From contig NZ_GL890985.1 of the NCBI RefSeq assembly GCF_000212815.1, positions 1,537,301-1,587,415 of the forward strand: a DNA stretch of 50,115 bases. Reading direction: 5' to 3'. The position numbers were made by a program, and so were the translations under genes. Position 1 is the stretch's first letter; each line of letters begins with the position of its first letter. The notes under the pieces were generated by a model that saw nothing but the letters and a program-made list of their open reading frames with translations, was not told the origin of the DNA and did no database searches. The stretch comes from Streptococcus sanguinis SK49 (lineage in GTDB: Bacteria > Bacillota > Bacilli > Lactobacillales > Streptococcaceae). This document shows, piece after piece, positions 27,757-36,046 of this stretch.

Positions 27757-28731
27757 TTAGAAAAAATACTGGATAATCAAGCTAGAAACAGCGACGCAGA
27801 ACCAAGCAAAGGCACCAGTCAACAAAGGCGCTGCTCCTGCTTGCTTAAATTGCTTAAAGGAAACCTTGGCGCCAATAGCTGCCAAGGCCATAGCCATCAG
27901 CCACTGAGAAATGAATTTTGTATAGGGGATGACAGAGGCCGGCAGAAATCCAAGACTGCTGATAAGTGAAGCTAGGACAAACCAAGCTATAAACCAAGGA
28001 AAAATCTGTTTCAAGTTTGTCTTTTGTGACGACTTCTTAGACTTGATATAGCGATAAGCTGCGAAGATCAAGCAGGCCGGTACAATCATCAGAGCCCGAC
28101 TAAGCTTAACAATGGTCGCCAAGTCGCCAGCTGACGGACTATATGTATAGCCTGCCGCCACTACTGACGAAGTATCATTGATGGCTGTTCCAGCCCAAGT
28201 CCCGAAAAAGGTATCCGACATCTGCAACAAATGCCCTAAAAAAGGGAAGATGAATACTGCTAAAATATTGAAAAAGAAAATAGTGGAGATAGACAGAGCG
28301 ATTTCCTCTTCATCAGCTTCCAAGATTGGTGATGCGGCCGCAATGGCAGAACCGCCGCAGATGGCTGTTCCAAAACCAATTAAAATAGTCAAAACGCGGT
28401 TCATCTTAAAGAAACGCCCGGCCAGATAGGCCGCCAGAAAGGCTATCAGAATCGTAATAAGACTGATACGAAGAGAAGAAATCCCCGTCTCAGAAACCTG
28501 ACCAATGGACATGGAAAATCCCAAAAAGATGATGGAATACTGCAACAATTTCTTCCCCGAATAGCTGAGTCCTTCCTGAAAAACAGCCGGCAGCTTCATG
28601 CTGTTGTTCAAAACAATCCCCAAGACAATAGCCAAAACACTAGAGCCTATCAAGGGAAGCAAACCGCCTAAAAAAATAGAAACAGCCGCTATGCCAAAGG
28701 ATAACAGAATTCCTGGTAAATATTTTTTCAC
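27757..28731 (-). CDS. YeiH/UPF0324 family putative sulfate exporter
   Basis: The 324-residue membrane protein has about ten hydrophobic segments and the family signatures LAIVLGIVLNN, IGFGTAICGGSAIAAASPI and GTAINDTSSVVAAGYTYS. The family (UPF0324, YeiH) is labelled as putative sulfate exporter by homology, but its substrate is not well established. I start at the second of two nearby GTG codons (28731), which has GAAGGGG 5 nt away and gives the natural start MKKYLPGILLS; the other GTG is at 28737. An extended -10 TGTTATAAT at 28759-28764 precedes it, and rodA follows 12 nt later. Confidence 0.86.
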   Translation of the reverse strand: MKKYLPGILLSFGIAAVSIFLGGLLPLIGSSVLAIVLGIVLNNSMKLPAVFQEGLSYSGKKLLQYSIIFLGFSMSIGQVSETGISSLRISLITILIAFLAAYLAGRFFKMNRVLTILIGFGTAICGGSAIAAASPILEADEEEIALSISTIFFFNILAVFIFPFLGHLLQMSDTFFGTWAGTAINDTSSVVAAGYTYSPSAGDLATIVKLSRALMIVPACLIFAAYRYIKSKKSSQKTNLKQIFPWFIAWFVLASLISSLGFLPASVIPYTKFISQWLMAMALAAIGAKVSFKQFKQAGAAPLLTGAFAWFCVAVSSLIIQYFF

Positions 28732-28758
28732 GAACACCCCTTCTTTCCTATGTCTCTC

Positions 28759-28764
28759 ATTATA
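28759..28764 (-). promoter_or_regulatory. Extended -10 promoter of the yeiH-rodA-DJ-1 operon
   Basis: The minus strand reads TGTTATAAT, 27 nt before the chosen GTG start, and directly downstream of the dinG terminator. Confidence 0.6.
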
Positions 28765-28797
28765 ACAAATTTTGTCCCAAAAATCTGAATGAACCTA

Positions 28798-28823
28798 AAA
28801 AACCAGCCGATAAAACTCAGCTG
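28798..28823 (-). terminator. Terminator of dinG
   Basis: A 7-bp stem with one G-U pair (CAGCCGA at 28804-28810 with TCAGCTG at 28817-28823) is followed by six T residues on the minus strand, 14 nt after the dinG stop. Confidence 0.7.
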
Positions 28824-28836
28824 ATTTCAGATAGTT

Positions 28837-31281
28837 TCAGTCAAAAAAGTCTTGTAATTCCTGCATAATGGCTGCCTCTGGCAGAATATCCAAAGAAGCC
28901 AATTGTGATAGATGATGCTGAATCTGCTTGCCATAGCGTTTACTAGAGATGCGATTGTCCAAAAGAATGACAGCTGACTTCTGATGCTCATTGCGCCGAG
29001 TCCGGCCAATAGCCTGCTTAAGCCGTAAGATGGCAAGAGGCAGTTGATAATCATAAAAGGCATTATTACCTTCCGCTTTCAGGCGGCTGTTAATCTTCTG
29101 TACAAAGAAATCCTTGGGATTGTCAAATGGAATCCGCGTGATCAGCTGAATAATCTGGTCTTGCTCAGCAAAATCCGCCCCCTCCCAGAAGCTGCCAGAG
29201 CCTAACAGAATACTTGCTTCTCCTCTATCGAAACGCCGCTTGATATTACCTGCATCGCCATTTTTATATTGGGCCAAATGCGGCAGAGCCAGCAAGTCCG
29301 AAACAGTCAAAAGCAAGTCTTTAGAGGTGAAGAGGACGACGATAGGCAGACCAAGTTCTGCTACTTTTTGCAGGCAAGAAACAATTTCTCGAGCAAAATC
29401 CTCAGTTAACAAATCCACTACTACTGGAAAACTTTCATCTAAAAAGAGCTTCTGCAGTGGTTTCTTCTTGCTTTTCAGCTTGTAAAAGTGATAACTTTCA
29501 AAGCCTAGCAACTGCGCCAAATTGACCTTAGAGCTGATTTCCAGAGTAGACGAAACCAAGATGACCTTGGCACTTTCAGGTAAAAAGTTGGTAAAATGCA
29601 GCAATTCTGAACGGCCAGCATGCAGAGTCATCAAGCGATGATCTGCCAAATCTTCATCAACTAACCAATAATACTGGTATTTGCCACTGAACAAGTGCTG
29701 CAGCTCAGGCAATGCACTAGTTTTTAACTCGGACACATCCTGAAGCAGTCGGGCAATCTTTTCCTGACTTAGCTCAGATGCTTTCCTGCGATGCTTCTCT
29801 GCGGCATCAGCCAGCTCAAACTGAATGCTTTGCAAAAGCCGTTTCTGCAGAAGTTCCCCTTCTTCCTGAAGGAGATGATTTATCTGCTGCAGCGTTTTAG
29901 TTAGATTTATACTGGACTGAGAGAAGCTTTCCAAGGCGAAAAACATCTTCTGAGCTTCATCAACTACCAGAATACGATTGTCCAGCAAAGACTGGTCATC
30001 CTCTAAACGCGTCAGCAGGTAAGCATGATTGGTAACCACGACTCGACTGGTGGCCGCCTTAACCTGTCCCAGCCGCCAAAAATCTTCCTCATAAAAAAGA
30101 GAATGCTTGCTTAGCTTGCCATCATGACGGATTTCATTGAAGTAGCTTGAGAAGCGATGAGCTTGCCCGATTTGATTCAAATCACCTGTTTTGGTTTCTG
30201 TCAGCCAAACCAAGAGTTGCAGCTTGCAGCGATTAACCAAACGGTTGTCATATTCCCTGTCCAGTGTCTGATAGAAATGGTCCAGTTTGAGATAATTTTC
30301 CGGACTCTTGAGACTGTGAAAGGAAACACCAAAGACTTCCTCCAACAATCGCCCTTCCTTCTGCAGCAGCTGGTCCTGCAGGATCTTAGTCGGAACCGTC
30401 ACTAGTACTTTTTCCTGGCCTCTAGACAGAATAGGTAGCAAATAGCCAAAAGTCTTGCCCAAGCCTGTCTGCGCCTCTAAAAAACTAGGCTCCTGCTGGT
30501 CCAAAGCTTCCTCCATAAAACGAGCAAATTTGAGCTGTTCAGACCGCTCTTCTAAGCCCAGCAGGTATAGATTGGTCAGGAAATCCTGCGACAGCTTCTT
30601 TTCCGAAGTCAGCTTTTGGGAACGTCGCAGGAAAATACCATGGCAGGATTGCAGTTCCTTATCTTGCTGATCCGGCATTGTCTGATAAACTTCCTCGATA
30701 GCCAGACGCGACTCATAGATAATGCTATCCGCCAAAGTTAGCATTTTCTCAACCAAGGCCTTGGGCAGGCTCTTGATTTTGTCTTGTATTTTTAAAAATA
30801 GCTGAGCCGTTGCTTGAGCATCTGCCAGAGCAGTGTGGGCGTTTTCCAAAGAAATATCCAATAAATTACAGAGATTGCCCAAGGAGTATTTATCAAAGGT
30901 CGGGTAAAAGACCTGAGCCAACTCTACCGTGTCCACACGCGGTGTCAGCAAGTCAAACCCTTCCCAGAAAAGGGCCTCCGCTAGTAGATTGGCATCAAAC
31001 TTGACATTATGAGCGACAAAAATCGCATCCTGAATCAGCTCATATACCTCAGCTGCTACCTGAGAAAACTCCGGGGCTCGGCCAAGCCGCTCATCATTCA
31101 ATCCCGTCAGCTCTTTGATATGCTCATCCAGTTCCTCATGAGGATTGACATCTGTTTCATAAGTCTTGGTAATGATTCCATTCTCAATCAGAACAATGCC
31201 AATCTGGATAATCTTTGCACTGCTGCCCGTTCCTGTAGCCTCCAAGTCCACAACGGCATACTTATAATCATTTTGTGTCAT
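28837..31281 (-). CDS. dinG: DinG-type helicase fused to a DnaQ-like 3'-5' exonuclease
   Basis: The 814-residue protein has a DEDD exonuclease domain at about 1-165 (YAVVDLEATGTGSSAKIIQIG, AHNVKFDANLLAEAL, AHTALADAQATAQLF) followed by an XPD/DinG superfamily 2 helicase (Walker A EAQTGLGKTFGYLLP, Walker B VVDEAQKMF, GSFWEGADF, QAIGRTRRN). The DEAH box is DEAQ here. The four-cysteine iron-sulfur cluster of the E. coli protein is absent: I see only isolated cysteines. This matches the Gram-positive form, reported in S. aureus as a nuclease rather than a helicase. The role in repair or R-loop removal is inferred. The promoter is an extended -10 only 9 nt before the ATG. Confidence 0.95.
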   Translation of the reverse strand: MTQNDYKYAVVDLEATGTGSSAKIIQIGIVLIENGIITKTYETDVNPHEELDEHIKELTGLNDERLGRAPEFSQVAAEVYELIQDAIFVAHNVKFDANLLAEALFWEGFDLLTPRVDTVELAQVFYPTFDKYSLGNLCNLLDISLENAHTALADAQATAQLFLKIQDKIKSLPKALVEKMLTLADSIIYESRLAIEEVYQTMPDQQDKELQSCHGIFLRRSQKLTSEKKLSQDFLTNLYLLGLEERSEQLKFARFMEEALDQQEPSFLEAQTGLGKTFGYLLPILSRGQEKVLVTVPTKILQDQLLQKEGRLLEEVFGVSFHSLKSPENYLKLDHFYQTLDREYDNRLVNRCKLQLLVWLTETKTGDLNQIGQAHRFSSYFNEIRHDGKLSKHSLFYEEDFWRLGQVKAATSRVVVTNHAYLLTRLEDDQSLLDNRILVVDEAQKMFFALESFSQSSINLTKTLQQINHLLQEEGELLQKRLLQSIQFELADAAEKHRRKASELSQEKIARLLQDVSELKTSALPELQHLFSGKYQYYWLVDEDLADHRLMTLHAGRSELLHFTNFLPESAKVILVSSTLEISSKVNLAQLLGFESYHFYKLKSKKKPLQKLFLDESFPVVVDLLTEDFAREIVSCLQKVAELGLPIVVLFTSKDLLLTVSDLLALPHLAQYKNGDAGNIKRRFDRGEASILLGSGSFWEGADFAEQDQIIQLITRIPFDNPKDFFVQKINSRLKAEGNNAFYDYQLPLAILRLKQAIGRTRRNEHQKSAVILLDNRISSKRYGKQIQHHLSQLASLDILPEAAIMQELQDFFD

Positions 31282-31290
31282 ACTGCTATG

Positions 31291-31296
31291 ATTATA
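31291..31296 (-). promoter_or_regulatory. Extended -10 promoter of dinG
   Basis: The minus strand reads TATGATATAAT and then 9 nt to the ATG at 31281. The predicted leader is about 3 nt. No Shine-Dalgarno sequence can fit. Confidence 0.55.
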
Positions 31297-31416
31297 TCAT
31301 AAAAGCCTTTCTGAGACATCTGAAAATTTTCAGCCCTAGTTTATGAAGCAATTCTGTGCAAAAAATCCGCTTTTCTGTTACACTCAATAGCAGAATACAT
31401 TTTCCGAGGAAATCAG

Positions 31417-32055
31417 ATGAAGATTCATAAAATTATCAACCTTGTTGCTTTTGAAAATACCTATATCTTAGAAAATAACCAGGGCCTCCTAGTCGTCGAT
31501 CCTGGCAGTGACTGGAAAAAGATTGAGCGCAAGCTAGAAGAACTAGCCAAGCCTGTTATTGCTATTCTCTTGACCCACACCCATTATGACCATATTATGA
31601 GTTTAGAAAAGGTCAGAGAGCACTATGCTGCCCCACCTGTCTATGTGGCTGAGAGCGAAAGCAGCTGGCTCTACACACCGACAGATAACCTATCTGGTCT
31701 GGCGCGCCATGCTGATATGGATGATATTATCTGTCGACCAGCAGAAGAGTTTTTCTCCTATGAAACAGACTATGATCTTGGAGGTTTTCACTTCTATGTG
31801 CTTGCAACACCTGGCCACTCCATCGGAGGTGTCTCTCTAGTCTTTCCTGATGACCGCCTTGTTTTGACAGGTGATGCCCTCTTTCGGGAAAGCATCGGAC
31901 GAACGGATCTGCCGACTGGAAACATGGAGCAATTACTGATGTCCATTCGCGAGAAACTTCTAATATTACCTAAAGACTACGCTATTTACCCTGGTCATGG
32001 TCATGATACCACTATTTCACATGAAAAAATCTTTAACCCATTTTTAGCTCAGTAG
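31417..32055 (+). CDS. MBL-fold metallo-hydrolase (glyoxalase II-like)
   Basis: The 212-residue protein has the complete metallo-beta-lactamase metal site: THTHYDHI (HxHxDH), the His in ATPGHSIGGVS, the Asp in TGDALFRESIGRTDLP and the His in YPGHGHDTTI. The RTDLPTGN and PGHG segments place it with the hydroxyacylglutathione hydrolase-like (YqgX/YcbL) group. The usual activity is thioester or ester hydrolysis, perhaps in methylglyoxal removal. It has a GAGGAAAT ribosome site and an extended -10 (TGTTACACT, 31376-31384), is divergent from dinG, and ends at a bidirectional terminator. Confidence 0.92.
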   Translation: MKIHKIINLVAFENTYILENNQGLLVVDPGSDWKKIERKLEELAKPVIAILLTHTHYDHIMSLEKVREHYAAPPVYVAESESSWLYTPTDNLSGLARHADMDDIICRPAEEFFSYETDYDLGGFHFYVLATPGHSIGGVSLVFPDDRLVLTGDALFRESIGRTDLPTGNMEQLLMSIREKLLILPKDYAIYPGHGHDTTISHEKIFNPFLAQ

Positions 32056-32078
32056 CCATTAAAGCAATTACCTATAAC

Positions 32079-32115
32079 AAAAACAGAGTTTGAAATTCTT
32101 CAAACTCTGTTTTTG
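32079..32115. terminator. Bidirectional terminator between the MBL gene and ftsX
   Basis: CAGAGTTTGAA (32084-32094) pairs with TTCAAACTCTG (32099-32109) with a 4-nt loop and A/T runs on both sides. It ends the MBL gene on the plus strand and the prfB-ftsE-ftsX operon on the minus strand. Confidence 0.9.
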
Positions 32116-32124
32116 TTTGACTTA

Positions 32125-33054
32125 TTAAATCTTCAAGAAACGTCTCATAGAGAAGACAGATCCCAATGATCCGATAAGAATACCCACTACAAATAGTGCT
32201 GCAATCATAATCGGACTAAAAAGCTTCGGATCAATCATAGAAAGCCCTTGACCGACTAGACTCTTATTCATAGTCTGGAAGGCTATTTTATATATAAAAT
32301 ACACTGCAACCGCTGGAATTGTTGCCCCTAGCAAGCCAATCCACGCCCCTTCAAACAAGAAAGGTCCGCGGATATAGCTATTCTTGGCACCAACCAATCG
32401 CATGATTTGAATTTCCCGACTACGGGAAATAATAGTAATCCGAATAGTATTGGAAATGAGAAGGACAGCAACAAAAATCAGAAGTGCTGCACCAATCAAG
32501 CCCCACGTTTGGATAAAATTAGAAAGCGCAAAGAGCTTTTTAGTGTTGGTACCACCATTTTGGACCTCTGAAACACCATCGATCTTCCTCGCATCTTTTG
32601 TAACAGATTCCACATACTTAGGCGCCTTGGTCTCAACAATATAAGCATCGTAAAGTGGGTTGGCATCACCGTCAAAAATTTTCCACTCACTACCCATGGT
32701 TTCTGTTAACTGCTCATATTGCTCTTCCTTACTAGAAAAAGTAACCTTATCCACATTTTTCATAGAAGTCAGAGCATCATAGACCTTATGGTAGTCCTCA
32801 TTCTGAACTGTTTGACCTTCTTTTACAATCGTTTCGCTATTATCGAAAACATCCTTACGCATGTATACCATGACGCGGACATTATTGGAAATATCATTTG
32901 CCAGCTTGGCAGTATTCAAAATTACTGAAGCAAAAACAGCTACTAAACTCAAGGTAATCATAACCGAGCTGACAGCTGCTACAGTCATCCAACCATTCCG
33001 CGTAAGACTCTTAAGCGACTCAATCAAATGACGAAAAAATCTTCTAATCATCGT
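32125..33054 (-). CDS. ftsX: Cell division protein FtsX
   Basis: The 309-residue membrane protein starts MIRRFFRHLIESLKSLTRNGWMTVAAVSSVMITL and has four membrane segments: about 23-45, then a large extracellular loop of about 120 residues, then three segments from about 170 to 300. The coupling helix ISRSREIQIMRLVGAKNSYIRGPF is typical. With FtsE it forms an ABC-type complex at the septum which activates a peptidoglycan hydrolase outside, PcsB in streptococci. The start is inside the last codons of ftsE (11-bp overlap), giving translational coupling; an upstream ATG at 33108 would overlap far more and is not family-like. Confidence 0.95.
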   Translation of the reverse strand, partial: TMIRRFFRHLIESLKSLTRNGWMTVAAVSSVMITLSLVAVFASVILNTAKLANDISNNVRVMVYMRKDVFDNSETIVKEGQTVQNEDYHKVYDALTSMKNVDKVTFSSKEEQYEQLTETMGSEWKIFDGDANPLYDAYIVETKAPKYVESVTKDARKIDGVSEVQNGGTNTKKLFALSNFIQTWGLIGAALLIFVAVLLISNTIRITIISRSREIQIMRLVGAKNSYIRGPFLFEGAWIGLLGATIPAVAVYFIYKIAFQTMNKSLVGQGLSMIDPKLFSPIMIAALFVVGILIGSLGSVFSMRRFLKI

Positions 33055-33736
33055 ATCCGTATTCTCCTTCCGCTTCATCACGTACCACACGGCCATTTTC
33101 AATAGCAATAACGCGGTGACGCAGAGTATTTACAATCTGGCTGTTGTGGGTGGCCATCAGGACAGTTGTTCCCTGAAGATTAATCCGCTCCAGCAGGTTC
33201 ATAATCTCCCATGAATTATCTGGGTCTAAGTTTCCTGTCGGCTCATCCGCAATCAGGACTTTAGGGTTATTGGCAATAGCACGCGCAATGGCAATCCGCT
33301 GCTGCTCACCACCGGAAAGCTCATTAGGGAATGAGCGGACTTTATGCTTAAGACCAACCAAATCCAGCACTTCCATAACCCGCTTTTTAATATTGCGGCG
33401 GCGCTCACCGATAACTTCCATGGCGTAGGCAATATTCTCATACACCGTCTTTTTAGGAAGAAGTTTATAGTCCTGGAAGACTACTCCAACCTGACGGCGC
33501 AGCATTGGAACATCACGCTTCTTAATCTTAGCTAAGTCAAAATCAGCTACTTTCAGACTTCCCTTATCCAGCTTTATCTCCCGGTAAAGCAAACGAATAA
33601 AGGTTGACTTTCCCGCTCCTGAAGGGCCTACAATATAGGCAAACTCCCCAGGTTCTACGTTAATTGACACACTACGCAAGGCAGTGGTCCCGTTGCCATA
33701 CTTCTTGACAACATCTTTCATTTCAATTATTGACAT
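33044..33736 (-). CDS. ftsE: Cell division ATP-binding protein FtsE
   Basis: The 230-residue ABC ATPase has Walker A GPSGAGKST, a Q loop (VVFQDYKLLPKKTVYENIAYAMEVIG), the signature ELSGGEQQRIAIARAI, Walker B VLIADEPTGNLDPD, and an H loop in MATHNSQIV. It begins MSIIEMKDVVKKYGNGTTALRSVSI, as other streptococcal FtsE proteins do. It binds FtsX and drives it. The gene lies 44 nt after prfB, a Firmicute-wide order, and overlaps ftsX. Confidence 0.96.
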   Translation of the reverse strand: MSIIEMKDVVKKYGNGTTALRSVSINVEPGEFAYIVGPSGAGKSTFIRLLYREIKLDKGSLKVADFDLAKIKKRDVPMLRRQVGVVFQDYKLLPKKTVYENIAYAMEVIGERRRNIKKRVMEVLDLVGLKHKVRSFPNELSGGEQQRIAIARAIANNPKVLIADEPTGNLDPDNSWEIMNLLERINLQGTTVLMATHNSQIVNTLRHRVIAIENGRVVRDEAEGEYGYDD

Positions 33737-33780
33737 CTATTGAAATTTCCTTTCAATCTAATTCTAATCTCTTACATTTC

Positions 33781-34876
33781 CTAGTTCAAACGCCATTTCA
33801 AATAAGCATCTATGAAACCATCCAAATCTCCGTCCATCACCTTGTCCACCTGTGCTACTTCGTAACTAGTCCGATGGTCTTTGACCATGGTATAAGGTGT
33901 AAAGACATAGGAGCGGATTTGGCTGCCCCAGGAAATTTCCTTCTTATCTCCCTTGAGTGAATCGACTTCAGCTGCTTGTTTCTCTTGCTCTAGCTGATAA
34001 AGCTTAGCCTGTAGCATCTTCATCGCCCGATCACGGTTCCCATACTGAGTCCGGTCAACCGTAGACTGCACCACGATTCCTGTCGGAATATGCGTCAGTC
34101 TCACACCAGTCGAAACTTTATTGACATTCTGCCCGCCGGCTCCTCCCGAACGGAAAGTGTCCATCTTAATATCGTCATCGCGAATTTCCACCTCAATGGT
34201 GTCATCCAGCTCTGGCATGACCTCTACTGAGGTAAAGGAAGTATGGCGACGTTTAGCTGAGTCAAATGGCGAAATCCGGACCAAACGGTGGACTCCCATT
34301 TCTGACTTAAGCAGACCATAAGCGTGCGGCCCTTCAAATGAAAGAGTCACTGACTTAATGCCTGCCTCATCTCCAGCTTGATAGTCCAAGACCTCTACTT
34401 TGAAGCCCTTGGCATTGCCAAAGCGTGTATACATACGCAGCAGCATATCTCCCCAATCCTGGGCCTCTGTACCACCAGAGCCCGGGTGAATTTCAAGGAT
34501 AGCATTGTTATTGTCGTAAGGCTCAGATAGGAGCAGGGTCATTTCATAGCTGGTCATCATTTTCTCGAGTTCCGCCAGCTTTTCTTCCAACTCACCCTGA
34601 ACCGACTCATCCTCAGCCAGAAAATCAAGCAAGATTTCCGATTCATCAAAAAGCTCAGTCATCTGATGAAAATTTTCATAGGTTTGCTTGAGTTCATTCA
34701 GCTCTTGAGATGTCTTCTGGGCTGCAATGTTGTCATCCCAAAAGTCGGGTTCTGTCATCTTATTTTCTAAGATGGCAATTTCTTCTTCCAGACCTTCTAA
34801 GTCAAAGAGACCCCCTGAAAGAAGCTAATTTTTCACGATTTGCGTCAATCTTTTGACGAATTTCTGAAATGTCCAT
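33781..34876 (-). CDS. prfB: Peptide chain release factor 2, with programmed +1 frameshift
   Basis: RF2 ends translation at UGA and UAA. The gene starts at an ATG at 34876 with an AGAGGT site. A 24-codon leader frame ([20 protein letters not shown]...) meets an in-frame TGA at 34804-34802, within the classic shift site AGGGGG-TCT-CTT-TGA-C. Skipping one base (34804) joins it to the long frame that ends at 33781, giving about 364 residues. When RF2 is scarce the ribosome pauses on the TGA and shifts, so RF2 controls its own synthesis. The SPF stop-codon motif ([15 protein letters not shown]) and the catalytic GGQ (GAGGQNVNK) are present. Confidence 0.97.
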
Positions 34877-34902
34877 AAATACCTCTTTTCACATATCGTT
34901 TA

Positions 34903-34908
34903 ATTATA
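34903..34908 (-). promoter_or_regulatory. Extended -10 promoter of the prfB-ftsEX operon
   Basis: The minus strand reads TGTTATAAT, 26 nt before the prfB start codon, leaving room for a short leader and ribosome site. Confidence 0.6.
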
Positions 34909-35170
34909 ACATAAATTAAACAGTTTGCCTAATCTCACATTCAGCAGCTTACATTTTATCGGATTTTCCCTAGCTAGGCAAGACAAGCGACTCCTTGTCA
35001 CCTAATTGTTAGAAAAGTAATATAATGACATGGGGTTGGAAGAATTATTTCAAGCCTCCTAGACCTCGTCCATGAATAAACGCAATATAAAATTACGATA
35101 ATTTATGAGGTGTTCTGATAAAAGGGAGACTCTCCATAGGTGCTTAAGCATTTCCAAGTTTTGAAAAATA
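34909..35170. other. 262-bp intergenic region without a gene, some hairpins
   Basis: No coding frame is credible here. It holds a 7-bp inverted pair TTGCCTA/TAGGCAA (34925-34931, 34975-34981), a palindrome CCTAGCTAGG (34969-34978), a perfect hairpin GACAAG/CTTGTC (34983-35000) and a TATAAT at 35021-35026 on the plus strand without a clear -35. A small RNA or a long leader is possible; no terminator-like T-run was found before the next gene. Confidence 0.35.
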
Positions 35171-35173
35171 TGC

Positions 35174-35179
35174 TAGACT
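35174..35179 (+). promoter_or_regulatory. Extended -10 element 6 nt before the phosphoesterase start
   Basis: TATGCTAGACT carries TG-c-TAGACT. Six nt follow before the ATG at 35186, so transcription is predicted to start on the A of the start codon. Confidence 0.45.
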
Positions 35180-35185
35180 AAAACC

Positions 35186-36046
35186 ATGACAAGAATCGGA
35201 TTTATGAGCGACCTCCATCTGGACTCCAATCAGTTTGGAGATTTTGAGCGCCAAGCTCTTCGCCAGATTTTAAAAGAGGAAGGGATTGACCACCTACACA
35301 TCGCAGGGGATTTATCTAACGACCTGACCAAGATTAGTCTCCCTTTTATTGCAGACTTGAAGAAAGATTTCTCCCTCTCTTTTAACCTGGGAAACCACGA
35401 TATGCTGGGACTTTCTGAGCAAGAAATTTCAAACTATGATTTTCAGGTCCAGCAGTTCGGCCAGACCAAGCTCGTCAGCTTTTCTGGCTGGTATGACTAC
35501 AGCTTTGTTCCAGAAAAAAGCAAGGAAGAGCATCTGAGAACCAAGACTAATTTCTGGTTTGACCGCAGATTGGAACGTAAACTTGACGACCTTAGCATTA
35601 CAGCTCAGACTCTGAAAGAGTTAGAAAAATTGCTGATGACTTTAGATGGTCCCATTATTGTTGCTCTGCATTTTGTCCCCCATCAAGTCTTTCTATACGA
35701 TCATCCCTATTTCCAGCGCTTCAACGCCTTTCTAGGAAGCCAAGCTTTTCATCGGCTCTTTGTCAAATACAGAGTGAAAGAGGTGGTTTTCGGTCATCTC
35801 CATCACCGCCACCAAAGCCGTGTCATCGAAGGTGTCCGCTACCATATGCGTCCTCTGGGCTACATTCGTGAATGGGAACTGACTCGGAACTTTTTTAATG
35901 ATTTTCCTCAGTATCAGATTCCCCAGATGTACCGCCTGCACAAGCGTTATAATGCTGTTAAAGATTTAGCCGAATTTCGAGACTATAAGAAAAAACACCT
36001 AGCAGCTGAATTGCGAGATGCTTTAACAATGATTGAAGTTCAGTAA
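35186..36046 (+). CDS. Calcineurin-like metallophosphoesterase
   Basis: The 286-residue cytoplasmic protein has all metal-binding blocks of the family: SDLHLD (near 8-13), GDLSND, NLGNHD, ALHFVPH and FGHLHHRH. The insert with HLRTKTNFWFDRRLERKLDD and the C-terminal part are those of a streptococcal/lactococcal group of unknown substrate. No Shine-Dalgarno sequence precedes the ATG; the promoter sits 6 nt before it. The 3' end overlaps the opposite DUF2785 gene by 7 bp, and its terminator lies within that gene. Confidence 0.9.
   Translation: MTRIGFMSDLHLDSNQFGDFERQALRQILKEEGIDHLHIAGDLSNDLTKISLPFIADLKKDFSLSFNLGNHDMLGLSEQEISNYDFQVQQFGQTKLVSFSGWYDYSFVPEKSKEEHLRTKTNFWFDRRLERKLDDLSITAQTLKELEKLLMTLDGPIIVALHFVPHQVFLYDHPYFQRFNAFLGSQAFHRLFVKYRVKEVVFGHLHHRHQSRVIEGVRYHMRPLGYIREWELTRNFFNDFPQYQIPQMYRLHKRYNAVKDLAEFRDYKKKHLAAELRDALTMIEVQ

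Noticed and set aside
28837..31281. DEAQ instead of DEAH in DinG and lack of an Fe-S cluster, considered as inactivation
   Set aside because: All other motifs are intact and the cluster-free form with an exonuclease domain is normal for Gram-positive DinG.
34802..34804. In-frame TGA in prfB, considered as a nonsense mutation or selenocysteine codon
   Set aside because: The surrounding AGGGGG and CTT-TGA-C are the known programmed frameshift site of RF2, and the downstream frame continues at +1.
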